A stretch of 48,252 nt of DNA from Bradyrhizobium campsiandrae. Its GTDB lineage: Bacteria; Pseudomonadota; Alphaproteobacteria; Rhizobiales; Xanthobacteraceae. The stretch covers positions 1 to 48,252 of the forward strand of contig NZ_JAANIH010000067.1 of the NCBI RefSeq assembly GCF_014529705.1, read 5' to 3'. Below, one piece after another: positions 17,414 to 27,167 of the stretch (its first letter is position 1; every line of letters starts with the position of its first letter). A program made the position numbers and the translations under genes. The notes below the pieces were generated by a model that made no database searches, was not told where the DNA came from, and worked only from the letters and a program-made list of their open reading frames with translations.

Positions 17414-17899
17414 TCAGGCCTGACCGGCCGGCTGCTGAGCGGCCATCTGCCGCTCCATGTTCTGGCGATAGAGGCCGACGAAATCGACCGGATCCAGCAT
17501 CAGCGGCGGGAAGCCGCCGTCGCGCACGGCGGTCGCGATGATCTCGCGGGCGAACGGGAACAACAGGCGCGGGCATTCGATCATGACCAGCGGATGCAGG
17601 TTCTCCTTCGGCACATTGGCGATGCGGAACACGCCGGCATAGGCGAGCTCGAACGAGAACATCAGCTTGCCCGCGGTCTCGGCCTTGCCCTCGACCGACA
17701 GCGTCACCTCGAACTCGGTTTCGCTGAGATTGTTGGCGCCGACATTGATCTGGATGTTGATCTGGGGCGGCTGGCTCTGCTGCTGCAGCGAGCTCGGCGC
17801 GTTCGGATTTTCGAACGACAGATCCTTGGTGTATTGCGCCAGCACGTTGAGCTGGGGAGCCTGGGCCGCGTCGGGAGGGGTGCCGTTACCGTTGGTCAT
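17414..17899 (-). CDS. secB: Protein-export chaperone SecB
   Basis: SecB keeps precursor proteins unfolded and hands them to SecA. The 161-residue product contains LNVLAQYTKDLSFENPNAP, the INVGANNLSETEFEVTL strand region and the conserved CPRLLFPFAREII segment. I placed the start at the ATG at 17899, which has AAGGAG about 9 bases upstream. The coaE-dnaQ-secB order is conserved near the origin in alphaproteobacteria. The small fxsA gene often found beside secB is not visible upstream. Confidence 0.97.
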   Translation of the reverse strand: MTNGNGTPPDAAQAPQLNVLAQYTKDLSFENPNAPSSLQQQSQPPQINIQINVGANNLSETEFEVTLSVEGKAETAGKLMFSFELAYAGVFRIANVPKENLHPLVMIECPRLLFPFAREIIATAVRDGGFPPLMLDPVDFVGLYRQNMERQMAAQQPAGQA

Positions 17900-18322
17900 G
17901 AAAAGTGTCTCCTTACCCGATTGGGGCTGAATTTCGCGGCGGTTGGCTAACATAGGGCCGCCTCGGTCCACAAGGACGAACGGCTCCGGAGGGTCGGTCC
18001 GGGCCTCCCCCGCAACTGTGACGTTTGACCGGCCCCGGAGGCGAAATCGCACGTTAAACGCTTGAAGATGCGCGATTTCCGCCCAGGATCGGGTTTCCCC
18101 TTAAGCATAAAACGCGCTACACTTGACACTGTGCCAAAAGGCGCCATTGGCCGGGCTCATTTTCGTGCCTACATCCCGCAGACGAGACACGCGGGCCAAA
18201 AATGGTGATGTCATCTTGCCGTTCCGGTATGGAACGGTCTACTGGCCGGATTGATTTTCCCGGCAGCGACCCCAAAGAGGCTTGGCCCCAAGATTTGGGT
18301 GAAGACCAGAAAGCGACACGAC
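17900..18322. other. secB / Tim44-like divergent intergenic region (423 bp)
   Basis: No gene visible. The segment around 18100-18145 is AT-rich and has promoter-like pieces in both directions (TTGACA on the forward strand at 18123, TTGGCA on the reverse), but neither has a good -10 box at the right spacing. Confidence 0.4.
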
Positions 18323-19027
18323 GTGGACATCTACACCATCATCTTCCTTGCGCTGGCGGTCTTTATCTTCCTGCGCCTGCGTAGCGTGCTGGGGCAGCGG
18401 ACCGGCAACGAGCGGCCGCCGTTCGACCGCACCGCTCGCAATGCGCTCGGGGGTGCCCCGGACAAGAACGTCGTGACCATGCCGGGCAAGGTGATCGACC
18501 AGCCGCCGCTGGCTCCGACCGCCGAGCCGGCCCCGCCGTCCGACCGCTGGAAGGGTCTGACCGAGCCCGGCACCGCGTTGGCCCAGGGTCTCGATGCCAT
18601 CGTCGACAAGGATTCCACCTTCGATCCGCGCCACTTCCTGTCAGGCGCCCGCGGCGCCTATGAAATGATCGTGCTGGCCTTTGCCAACGGCGATCGCCGC
18701 TCGCTGCGCGACCTCTTGTCCTCCGATGTCTATGAGAGCTTCGACGCCGCCATCAGGGAGCGCGAGAAGAACGAGCAGAAGACCGAGACCCGCTTCGTCT
18801 CGATCGACAAGGCCGAGCTTGTTGGCGCCGAGCTGCGCGACCGTACGGCGCAGCTCACCGTGCGCTTCGTCTCGCAGATGATCTCGGTCACCCGCGACAA
18901 GGCCGGCAACATCGTCGACGGCAACGCCGACAAGGTCGCCGACATCACCGACATCTGGACTTTCGCCCGCGACACCACCTCTCGCGATCCGAACTGGAAG
19001 CTGGTTGGCACCGGAAGCGCGAATTAA
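18323..19027 (+). CDS. Tim44-like domain membrane-anchored protein
   Basis: The product (234 residues from a GTG start at 18323) has one N-terminal membrane anchor, DIYTIIFLALAVFIFLRL, a Pro-rich linker, and a C-terminal Tim44-like domain. That domain includes FLSGARGAYEMIVLAFANGDRR and ends DIWTFARDTTSRDPNWKLVGT. Bacterial Tim44 homologues are inner-membrane proteins, proposed ancestors of the mitochondrial import motor subunit. In Caulobacter the homologue TimA has been linked to the cell envelope; its molecular job is not settled. The stop overlaps the mltA start by 23 bases. The secB, tim44, mltA neighbourhood is conserved in alphaproteobacteria. Confidence 0.88.
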   Translation: MDIYTIIFLALAVFIFLRLRSVLGQRTGNERPPFDRTARNALGGAPDKNVVTMPGKVIDQPPLAPTAEPAPPSDRWKGLTEPGTALAQGLDAIVDKDSTFDPRHFLSGARGAYEMIVLAFANGDRRSLRDLLSSDVYESFDAAIREREKNEQKTETRFVSIDKAELVGAELRDRTAQLTVRFVSQMISVTRDKAGNIVDGNADKVADITDIWTFARDTTSRDPNWKLVGTGSAN

Positions 19028-20504
19028 GAGTTTCCTGAAGCACGGCGCGACGGCACTTTGCGCGGGCCTCGTCGTGCTGGCTTCGTTTTCGCTTGGCGCC
19101 GAGGCCGCCCGGCGCCACTACCGCAGCCACCACCATCACCTTCCCGACACCGCGGCGATGCCGCGGCGCGCGCTGCCCTATCCGCAGCTGCCGCTGCCGT
19201 TCGAGATTCCCGGCGCGCAATATCTGCCGCTGGCATGGGCCGACGTGAAGGGCTGGAGCGAGGACGATCATCTCGCCGCGTACAAGACCTTCCGCGCCAG
19301 CTGCCGCTCGATCAACGCGCAGACCGGCGCGCCTGAGCCCAAAGCGCTGGGCGGCGCGTTGAGCGAGCCCTGCCGCGCCGCCAAGTCGCTGGAGCCGACC
19401 GACGACGCCGGCGCAAGGGCCTTCTTCGAGGCGAATTTTTCGCCGCTGCGGATCTCGCGCCTCGGCGAGCCCGACGGTTTTGTCACCGGCTATTACGAGC
19501 CTGTGCTCGAGGGATCGCGGACGCAGACCGATGTCTATAACGTTCCGGTCTATCGCCGCCCGTCGAACCTGTTCGTGCGCGGCTTCAATCAGGCCTCCGT
19601 CAGCCTGCCCAACAAGGGGCCGGTCTATCGCAAGATCGGCCGCCGCAAGCTGGTGCCATATTACGACCGTGGCGAGATCGAGGATGGCAAGATCGCCGGC
19701 CGTGGGCTGGAGATCGCGTGGCTGAAGGACCCGACCGATTTGCTGTTCGCGCAGATCCAGGGCTCGGCGCGCATCAAGTTCGACGACGGCTCGACCGTCA
19801 GGCTCAATTACGATTCCTACAACGGCTATCCCTATACGGCGGTCGGGCGCGTCCTGATCGAACGCGGCATCATTCCGAAGGAAGAGATGTCGATGCAGAA
19901 GATCAGGGAATGGATGGCGCAAAACCCCGACGGCGCCAAGGAGCTGCGGCGGCAGAACCGCTCCTACATCTTCTTCCACGAGGTCAATCTGTCCGACAAG
20001 GACGAGGCGGTCGGCGCCCAGGGCATCCCGCTCACCGCCGGCCGTTCGATCGCGGTCGACAAATCGCTTCACGTCTACGGCACGCCGTTCTTCATCGAGG
20101 GCGAGCTGCCGATCGAGTCCGATCGCGCCAAGACGCCGTTCCATCGCCTGATGATCGCGCAGGACACCGGCTCCGCCATCATCGGGCCTGCCCGCGCTGA
20201 TCTCTATTTCGGTGCGGGGCTTGAAGCCGGCCGCGTCTCGGGCCGGCTGCGCCATCCCATGCATTTCGTGATGCTGGTGCCGAAGAGCCTTGATCCCGCA
20301 CCGCGCGCCGCGCGGCTGCCGGTGCCGGATCCGCGGCCGTCGGAGAAGATCGCAAAGCTGTTTCCGCAGACCGATCCTGCCAAGGATGCAAGGAACGAGA
20401 CCGTTGCCATCGCAGGCCCGGTGCCGTTGCCGGCGCCGCGTCCTGTGATAGAGCCTGTTCGCGAACCGCGCCGGCACATGAAAACCCGTTCCCACCAGCA
20501 ATGA
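19005..20504 (+). CDS. mltA: Membrane-bound lytic transglycosylase A (MltA)
   Basis: MltA cleaves peptidoglycan glycan strands with formation of 1,6-anhydromuramic acid. The 499-residue product has an N-terminal signal segment (LKHGATALCAGLVVLASFSLGAEAA), a His-rich patch, the MltA domain (GFVTGYYEPVLEGSRT) and the 3D domain with QDTGSAIIGPARADLYFG; Asp387 is the expected catalytic residue. No lipobox is visible, so it is probably periplasmic or held by an uncleaved signal. The TTG at 19005 overlaps the preceding gene and is uncertain. The C-terminal ~70 residues are Pro/Arg-rich. The stop overlaps the next start in an ATGA. Confidence 0.92.
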   Translation: MAPEARIKSFLKHGATALCAGLVVLASFSLGAEAARRHYRSHHHHLPDTAAMPRRALPYPQLPLPFEIPGAQYLPLAWADVKGWSEDDHLAAYKTFRASCRSINAQTGAPEPKALGGALSEPCRAAKSLEPTDDAGARAFFEANFSPLRISRLGEPDGFVTGYYEPVLEGSRTQTDVYNVPVYRRPSNLFVRGFNQASVSLPNKGPVYRKIGRRKLVPYYDRGEIEDGKIAGRGLEIAWLKDPTDLLFAQIQGSARIKFDDGSTVRLNYDSYNGYPYTAVGRVLIERGIIPKEEMSMQKIREWMAQNPDGAKELRRQNRSYIFFHEVNLSDKDEAVGAQGIPLTAGRSIAVDKSLHVYGTPFFIEGELPIESDRAKTPFHRLMIAQDTGSAIIGPARADLYFGAGLEAGRVSGRLRHPMHFVMLVPKSLDPAPRAARLPVPDPRPSEKIAKLFPQTDPAKDARNETVAIAGPVPLPAPRPVIEPVREPRRHMKTRSHQQ

Positions 20505-21094
20505 AGCGATCGTCCCGTCCGCCCGTGCTGGATCCGCCGCGTCCTTCGCCGCGCCGTCGTGGCTTGAGCGAAGAAGACCGCGAGCTGTGGGACCTCGTAG
20601 CGAAACAGGTCAAGCCGCTGCGGAAGCATCGCGCGCCGAAGCTGCATGCGGCGCCGCGTGCCGAGCCTTCGGTCGCGGCCACAGTTGCGAAGCCGACGCT
20701 ATCGCCGCGGCCCCTGGCTGCGGCCCCGGCCTCGCGTCCCTCCAAGCCGGCGATGCCGCCGCTGGCCCCGCTTGGCAAGCGCGAGCGCACAAAGCTGTCG
20801 CGCGGCCGCAGCGAGATCGACGCACGGCTTGACCTGCACGGCATGACCCAGATGCGCGCGCACCGCGCCCTCACCGGCTTCCTCCAGCGTGCCCACCACG
20901 ACGGCCTGACCTTCGTTCTCGTCATCACCGGCAAGGGCCGCAGCGGCGGCGAAAGCGGCGTGCTCCGCCGCCAGGTGCCGGAATGGCTGAGCCTGCCGGA
21001 ATTCCGCGCCTTCGTCGTCGGCTTCGAGGAAGCTGCTATCGGCCATGGCGGCGAGGGCGCGCTGTACGTGCGGATCCGGCGGGCGAGGTATTAG
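20501..21094 (+). CDS. Smr-domain protein
   Basis: Smr domains (small MutS-related) are nucleic-acid nicking or ribosome-associated modules. The 197-residue product has a basic, Pro/Ala-rich disordered half (residues 1-95), then the Smr domain with ARLDLHGMTQMRAHRAL, VITGKGRSGG and GGEGALYVRIRR. The LDxHG and GKG motifs are intact. The start ATG is fused to the mltA stop (ATGA), so the two are translationally coupled. Its cellular target is unknown. Confidence 0.92.
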   Translation: MKRSSRPPVLDPPRPSPRRRGLSEEDRELWDLVAKQVKPLRKHRAPKLHAAPRAEPSVAATVAKPTLSPRPLAAAPASRPSKPAMPPLAPLGKRERTKLSRGRSEIDARLDLHGMTQMRAHRALTGFLQRAHHDGLTFVLVITGKGRSGGESGVLRRQVPEWLSLPEFRAFVVGFEEAAIGHGGEGALYVRIRRARY

Positions 21095-21104
21095 TGGCTC
21101 TACA

Positions 21105-21220
21105 CCTCTCCCGCTTGCGGGAGAGGTCGCGCCGAAGGCGCGGGTGAGGGTTCTCTCCTCTTGGGGAATCCCTTTGCGGAAAAAGCCCTCTCCCCAACCC
21201 TCTCCCGCAAGCGGGAGAGG
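21105..21220. repeat. Paired CCTCTCCCGC palindromes
   Basis: CCTCTCCCGC-TT-GCGGGAGAGG (21105-21126) and CCTCTCCCGC-AA-GCGGGAGAGG (21199-21220) are two nearly identical hairpins 94 bases apart that can also pair with each other. The spacer contains CGCGCCGAAGGCGCG. It lies between the convergent smr gene and the membrane protein gene. Confidence 0.9.
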
Positions 21221-21252
21221 GGGCGCACTGCCTGTGCGGCTACTCAGAATTC

Positions 21253-22377
21253 CTAAAACGGCCGGACGATTCCGACTCGCGGGATCAAGGTGATGATGAG
21301 GCCGAAGATGTTGGTCTTCCGATCCTGTTCCGGAATCAGCGTGGTCTCCCGCTTCGCCGGCAACATTTTCACCGCATGCAGGATCAGGACCATGCAGACC
21401 GCCCAGTTCGAGACCCAGCGCGAATAGTCGAACACCATCGCGAACATCACGAGATAGAACAGGCTGACGCCGATCAATGCCGCGATCATGAGGCGTCGAT
21501 GCGTCGCGTTGGCGAGCGCATCGATCAGGTTGGCGAAGAAACGCCACAGCGGCGTGTGCAGCCAGATCAGCAGGGCAAAGACGGGAATGCCGAGGCTGTT
21601 ATGCGGCAGGCGGCCCCAGGTGTCCGCAATCTCCTTCGAAAGCGGCTGGTACCAGATGTAGGCGAATTGCAAGAGATCGGTGCGCGCGGGATCGGCCATC
21701 CGTGTCTTCAAATAGGCGACGAAATCCGCTTCCGGAATCGGCATCGTTCCCAGGAATTGCGCGGCGAAGAACAGCGCGGAGACCACAACCAAAGCGATGA
21801 CGCCGAAGGCGACGTTGCTGCGATTGCAGCCGTAGACGAGATAGTGCCTGGTGACGACGATGGTGATGATCGTCGGCACATACATCAAGAGATGAATGTG
21901 GTGGATCAGCACGAGGATGATCGCAAACAGCGCCGCCGTCGCCACGAACAGCAACGAGGCGGCCGGCATCAGCAGGAGGACGATCGAAAGCGCGCAGCCA
22001 TAGATGTCGAAATGGCCGAGCGTGTGCATGAAGTTTTTGAAAAAGAACGGCGAGCCCGCGATGAACACGAACAGCGGCAGCGTCCGCGCCGTGAAGCCGA
22101 ACGTCTTCTGGAACAGTCTTGCGTAAAGCCCCAAAGTCACCAGCCAGGTCACGCCGGCAATCGCGAACACCAGCCAGACCGGCACCTTCTCGGTGAACAC
22201 AGCAACGAGCGCGCCGACCAGCGCGCGCTTGATGAAGCCGAAATGGTAGTCGACGACGAGGTGGATATAGGGGACGTAAGGCGGCAGCTTCACCTTATGA
22301 ATGAAGACGCCGACGATAACCGCGGCGTTGATCGCGAGCAGCAGCCGCCAGGGGTTTTGCAGAATGTTAGCGGGCAT
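21253..22377 (-). CDS. Uncharacterised multipass inner-membrane protein
   Basis: I do not recognise a named family. The 374-residue product has about nine or ten hydrophobic segments with short loops. A conspicuous early motif, DYHFGFIKRALVGAL (around residues 43-57), resembles the Y-x-x-G-F-x-x-R-x-L-x-G motif of some uncharacterised polytopic proteins thought to act on polysaccharides or lipid-linked sugars. Later features are SPFFFKNFMHTLGHFD and HHIHLLMYVP, rich in membrane-border His. This suggests a GT-C-like or polymerase-like enzyme, but I cannot show it. The ATG at 22377 is preferred over a GTG six codons upstream. Palindromic repeats flank it on both sides. Confidence 0.7.
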   Translation of the reverse strand: MPANILQNPWRLLLAINAAVIVGVFIHKVKLPPYVPYIHLVVDYHFGFIKRALVGALVAVFTEKVPVWLVFAIAGVTWLVTLGLYARLFQKTFGFTARTLPLFVFIAGSPFFFKNFMHTLGHFDIYGCALSIVLLLMPAASLLFVATAALFAIILVLIHHIHLLMYVPTIITIVVTRHYLVYGCNRSNVAFGVIALVVVSALFFAAQFLGTMPIPEADFVAYLKTRMADPARTDLLQFAYIWYQPLSKEIADTWGRLPHNSLGIPVFALLIWLHTPLWRFFANLIDALANATHRRLMIAALIGVSLFYLVMFAMVFDYSRWVSNWAVCMVLILHAVKMLPAKRETTLIPEQDRKTNIFGLIITLIPRVGIVRPF

Positions 22378-22403
22378 GTGCCACTCGGCGCGCACAAACC
22401 TCC

Positions 22404-22531
22404 GCCGTCATCCCGGCGAAGGCCGGGATCCATAACCACGAATGTTTGCACTGAGGCAATGCTGGGGCCGCTATCTTTTCCGACAAGAGCCATTTGTGGC
22501 TATGGGTCCCGGCCTTCGCCGGGACGACGGT
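22404..22531. repeat. Palindromic element (CCGTCATCCCGGCGAAGG family)
   Basis: CCGTCATCCCGGCGAAGG at the left and CCTTCGCCGGGACGACGG at the right are inverted copies. The inner arms (GGGATCCATAACCAC / GTGGCTATGGGTCCC) extend the stem. It sits in the gap between hslU and the membrane protein gene. Confidence 0.9.
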
Positions 22532-22557
22532 GTCATAGATAGCGGACCAAGCCAAAA

Positions 22558-23862
<1,305 letters not shown>

Positions 23863-23914
23863 GGCACCTTAGCTAGGATTGGAAGCCGGCGGCGACAAGC
23901 CGCTTTTTGGGGCA

Positions 23915-24523
23915 TCAAAGGATCGGCGGGCCGGATTGCCACTGCTTCACGGCCTCGATCGGATGGATGAGCATCAGGATGTTGAGCGTCAGATTGTCCC
24001 GGATGTGCAGCGCCAGCATGATCTCGAAGGCAAGCCCGAGCGCGACGGTTGCGGAAATTGGCAGCACGCGCGCGGCGAGGAACCCCAGCACCATGAATAG
24101 TGTGTCCGAGACCGAATTGACGATGCTGTCGCCGTAATAATCCAGCGAGATCGTGCCGGCGCGGTAGCGCTCGATGATCACAGGTGAATTCTCGACGATC
24201 TCCCAGGCGCCCTCGATCAGCATCGCGACGATCAGCCGCGCCGGCCACATAAGCCGCCGCGAGAGCAACAGCCACGTCAATCCGTAGAACAGGAAGCCGT
24301 GCAGCACGTGCGAAAAGCTGTACCAGTCGGCGATGTGCTGGGAGTTCTCCGAGCTGTTCACGACGCCGTGCCACAGCTTGACATAGCCGCAGGTGCAGAT
24401 CGGCACCCGTCCCATCGCAAACAGGATCGAGGCCTGCAGCGCCAGCAAGAGCAGCGCAATGCCGACCCAGGCAAGCAGCGCCATTGCGGTTTGGGGCCGG
24501 CGGGCGCCGTGGGCAGAACTCAT
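23915..24523 (-). CDS. DUF2585 (UPF0314) membrane protein
   Basis: The 202-residue product has an N-terminal membrane segment (LLAWVGIALLLLALQASILF), a CTCGYVKLWHG motif next to it, SHVLHGFLFYGL, an acidic EGAWEIVENSPVIIERYR segment typical of DUF2585, and two or three further membrane segments. Function is unknown. The start is 3 bases after the hslV stop, with a GAGG so close to the ATG that spacing is poor; coupling to hslV translation is likely. It separates hslV from hslU. Confidence 0.85.
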   Translation of the reverse strand: MSSAHGARRPQTAMALLAWVGIALLLLALQASILFAMGRVPICTCGYVKLWHGVVNSSENSQHIADWYSFSHVLHGFLFYGLTWLLLSRRLMWPARLIVAMLIEGAWEIVENSPVIIERYRAGTISLDYYGDSIVNSVSDTLFMVLGFLAARVLPISATVALGLAFEIMLALHIRDNLTLNILMLIHPIEAVKQWQSGPPIL

Positions 24524-24526
24524 CCC

Positions 24527-25087
24527 TCAGCCGGCCGTCAGCGCTTCGATGGTGATGTTGCGGTTGGTGTAGACGCAGATGTCGGCGGCGATGTCGAGGG
24601 AGCGGCGGACGATGGTCTCGGCGTCCTTGTCGGTGTCGACAAGGGCACGAGCAGCGGCCAGCGCGTAATTGCCGCCGGAGCCGATCGCCATGACGCCGGC
24701 CTCGGGCTCGAGCACGTCGCCGGTGCCTGTGAGCACCAGGGAGACATCCTTGTCGGCCACGATCATCATGGCCTCCAGCCGGCGGAGGTAGCGGTCGGTG
24801 CGCCAGTCCTTGGCGAGCTCGACGGCGGCGCGGGTCAGCTGCCCCGGATATTGCTCCAGCTTGCTCTCCAGCCGCTCGAACAGCGTGAAGGCGTCGGCGG
24901 TGGCGCCGGCGAAGCCGCCGATCACGTCGCCCTTGCCGAGCCTGCGGACCTTTTTGGCGTTGGACTTGATCACGGTCTGGCCGATCGAGACCTGGCCGTC
25001 GCCGCCGACCACCACCTTGCCGCCCTTGCGGACCGTGAGAATCGTGGTGCCGTGCCAGACCGGCGAGCTGTTCTGGGAATCCTGCAT
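24527..25087 (-). CDS. hslV: ATP-dependent protease peptidase subunit HslV
   Basis: HslV is the proteasome-beta-like Ntn hydrolase of the HslUV protease. The 186-residue product begins with a 13-residue propeptide; cleavage before Thr14 (WHG|TTILTVRKGGKVV) exposes the catalytic N-terminal threonine. GDGQVSIGQTVIKSNAKKVRRL and GSGGNYALAAARAL are conserved. The upstream region faces hisB in a divergent arrangement. Order of transcription: hslV, DUF2585, hslU. Confidence 0.98.
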   Translation of the reverse strand: MQDSQNSSPVWHGTTILTVRKGGKVVVGGDGQVSIGQTVIKSNAKKVRRLGKGDVIGGFAGATADAFTLFERLESKLEQYPGQLTRAAVELAKDWRTDRYLRRLEAMMIVADKDVSLVLTGTGDVLEPEAGVMAIGSGGNYALAAARALVDTDKDAETIVRRSLDIAADICVYTNRNITIEALTAG

Positions 25088-25253
25088 GAATGACCCTCGT
25101 TGTCCGGGCTGATTTAGGCGGTCAGAGCTGAGGGCACAACGGGCCGTTCCGGGCCGAATTCGCTCACCATAGGCAGAAGTAGAGCCCCCGCCAGCCGTTC
25201 CCGCAGTAGCGAAGGCGTCATTTGGCTGTTAAGAGACTGGCGTTTTCGGACCC

Positions 25254-25304
25254 GAGCATGATCCGGAAAAGTGGGTCCCGGTTTTCCGGGTCAGATTCAT
25301 GCTC
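25254..25304. repeat. GCATGATCCGGAAAAG palindrome upstream of hisB
   Basis: GAGCATGATCCGGAAAAG at the left and a degenerate inverted end (TTTTCCGG..ATTCATGCTC) at the right. The same family occurs at 27907-27950 and 46767-46842. It ends 21 bases before the hisB start. Confidence 0.75.
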
Positions 25305-25325
25305 AAAAAGAAGCGAAAGCCTTCA

Positions 25326-25919
25326 ATGCGCACCGCGACGATCAAGCGCAAGACCAAGGAAACCGACATCGAGGTCTCCGTGAACCTCGATGGCTCCGGC
25401 GTGGCCAATATCGCGACCGGCATCGGCTTTTTCGACCATATGCTCGATCTCCTCGCCCGCCATTCCCGCATCGACCTCACGGTCAAGGCGGTGGGCGATC
25501 TGCACATTGATTATCACCATACCACCGAAGACACCGGCATCGCACTCGGCCAGGCGGTCAAGCAGGCGCTTGGCAACATGGCGGGCATCACCCGCTATGC
25601 CGGCGTCCACATGCCGATGGACGAGACGCTGACGCGCGTGGTCATCGACATCTCGGGGCGCCCGTTCCTGGTGTTCAAGGCCGAATTTCCGCGCCACAAG
25701 ATCGGCGAGTTCGACACCGAGCTGGTGCGCGAGTGGTTCCAGGCCTTCGCCATCAACGCCGGCGTGACTCTCCACGTCGAGACCCTATATGGCGATAACA
25801 GCCACCATATCGCCGAGTCCTGCTTCAAGGGTCTGGCACGGGCGCTGCGGACGGCGGTTGCGATCGATCCGAAGGCTGCGGGCGAAATTCCGTCCACCAA
25901 GGGGTCGCTCGGCGGCTGA
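25326..25919 (+). CDS. hisB: Imidazoleglycerol-phosphate dehydratase
   Basis: HisB dehydrates imidazole-glycerol phosphate in histidine synthesis. The 197-residue monofunctional enzyme has FFDHMLDLLARHS, the metal-binding DYHHTTEDTG (residues 62-71) and the second metal motif DNSHHIAESCFK. The ATG at 25326 (MRTATIKRKTKETDI) is the family start; an in-frame ATG nine codons earlier lies in repeat sequence. It is first in the his cluster, diverging from hslV. Confidence 0.97.
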   Translation: MRTATIKRKTKETDIEVSVNLDGSGVANIATGIGFFDHMLDLLARHSRIDLTVKAVGDLHIDYHHTTEDTGIALGQAVKQALGNMAGITRYAGVHMPMDETLTRVVIDISGRPFLVFKAEFPRHKIGEFDTELVREWFQAFAINAGVTLHVETLYGDNSHHIAESCFKGLARALRTAVAIDPKAAGEIPSTKGSLGG

Positions 25920-25989
25920 CATTTGTCGTCTCGGCGGCGACACATCGCCGGCGGCGTCGACTTTATCTCTCGAGAACGGGGCATCGAAA

Positions 25990-26520
25990 ATGCCTGTCTA
26001 CACAGTTCATGCTCCCACCCCAGGCGGGGCCGATCTGCGCGCGACCGACAGATTCGTGTTCGTGCGCGACGGCTTCCATTTCTGGGCCATGATCTTCGGC
26101 CCGATCTGGCTGGCCTGGAACAGGCTCTGGCTGGCGACGATCGGCTGGTTCGTCGTCCTCGCCGCGTTCGATGCCGGGCTGTCCAGCCTCGGGGTCGGGC
26201 GCAGCTCGATCTTCCTTGCCAACATCGTCGTCGCCTTGCTGATGGGGTTCGAAGCCTCGAGCCTGCGCCGCTGGACGCTGTCACGCGGCAGATGGCGCCA
26301 GCTCGACATCGTCGTCGCCGACGATCACGACACCGCCGAGCGCCGTTTCTTCGAGCGCTGGAGCGAAAAGCAGCGCGGCATCGTCAACGATCAACGGGCC
26401 GTCGACCGCGGCGGCCCGCCGCCGACCCGCAACACGCCGGGCCAACCATTTTCGAACCCGCCGCCGATTCCGGCCGGCGGCATCATTGGATTGTTTCCAG
26501 AACCGGGAGGGTCAAGATGA
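25990..26520 (+). CDS. DUF2628 membrane protein
   Basis: The 176-residue product has the DUF2628 pattern: a short N-terminus (MPVYTVHAPTPGG), RFVFVRDGFHFWAMIFGPIWLAWNRLW, then two or three membrane segments, an EASSLRRWTL stretch and a Pro-rich tail (PGQPFSNPPPIPAGG). Function is unknown. It lies 70 bases after hisB, and its TGA overlaps the hisH ATG in an ATGA, so it is part of the his message. The same neighbourhood occurs in other Rhizobiales. Confidence 0.85.
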   Translation: MPVYTVHAPTPGGADLRATDRFVFVRDGFHFWAMIFGPIWLAWNRLWLATIGWFVVLAAFDAGLSSLGVGRSSIFLANIVVALLMGFEASSLRRWTLSRGRWRQLDIVVADDHDTAERRFFERWSEKQRGIVNDQRAVDRGGPPPTRNTPGQPFSNPPPIPAGGIIGLFPEPGGSR

Positions 26521-27167
26521 GCGTCGCCATCATCGATTACGGTTCCGGAAATCTGCATTCCGCCGCCAAGGCCTTCGAGCGCGCCGCGCGCAGCCTGGAA
26601 AATCCGCAGAAGGTGTTCGTCACCAGCGATCCCGATCAGGCCTATGAGGCCGACCGTCTGGTGCTGCCTGGCGTCGGCGCCTTCGCCGATTGCCGGCGCG
26701 GGCTCGATGCCGTCAACGGCATGGTCGAGGCGATCACCGAAGCGGTGCGCGTCAAGGCGCGGCCGTTCTTCGGCATCTGCGTCGGCATGCAGCTGATGGC
26801 GAGCCGCGGCAAGGAGCACGTCATCACCGAGGGCCTGAACTGGATCGGCGGCGACGTCGAGAAGATCACGCCGCGCGACGAGAGCCTGAAGGTCCCGCAC
26901 ATGGGCTGGAATACGCTCGAGCTGCTGCAGGAGCATCCGGTGCTGAACAAGCTGCCGCTCGGGCCCAAGGGCCAGCACGCCTATTTCGTGCACTCCTATC
27001 ACCTCAACGCGGTCAATGAGGCTGATGTCCTCGCGCGCGCCGATTACGGCGGTCCCGTCACCGCCATCGTCGGCAAGGACACCGCCATCGGCACGCAGTT
27101 TCACCCCGAGAAGAGCCAGCGCTTTGGCCTGGCCCTGATCTCGAACTTCTTGCGATGGAAACCGTGA
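26517..27167 (+). CDS. hisH: Imidazole glycerol phosphate synthase, glutamine amidotransferase subunit
   Basis: HisH supplies ammonia to HisF. The 216-residue class I amidotransferase has the nucleophile Cys88 in FFGICVGMQLM and the His196/Glu198 pair in GTQFHPEKSQ. The ATG at 26517 has GGGAGGG about 7 bases upstream and overlaps the preceding stop. The 3' end overlaps hisA by 13 bases. Confidence 0.97.
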   Translation: MSVAIIDYGSGNLHSAAKAFERAARSLENPQKVFVTSDPDQAYEADRLVLPGVGAFADCRRGLDAVNGMVEAITEAVRVKARPFFGICVGMQLMASRGKEHVITEGLNWIGGDVEKITPRDESLKVPHMGWNTLELLQEHPVLNKLPLGPKGQHAYFVHSYHLNAVNEADVLARADYGGPVTAIVGKDTAIGTQFHPEKSQRFGLALISNFLRWKP

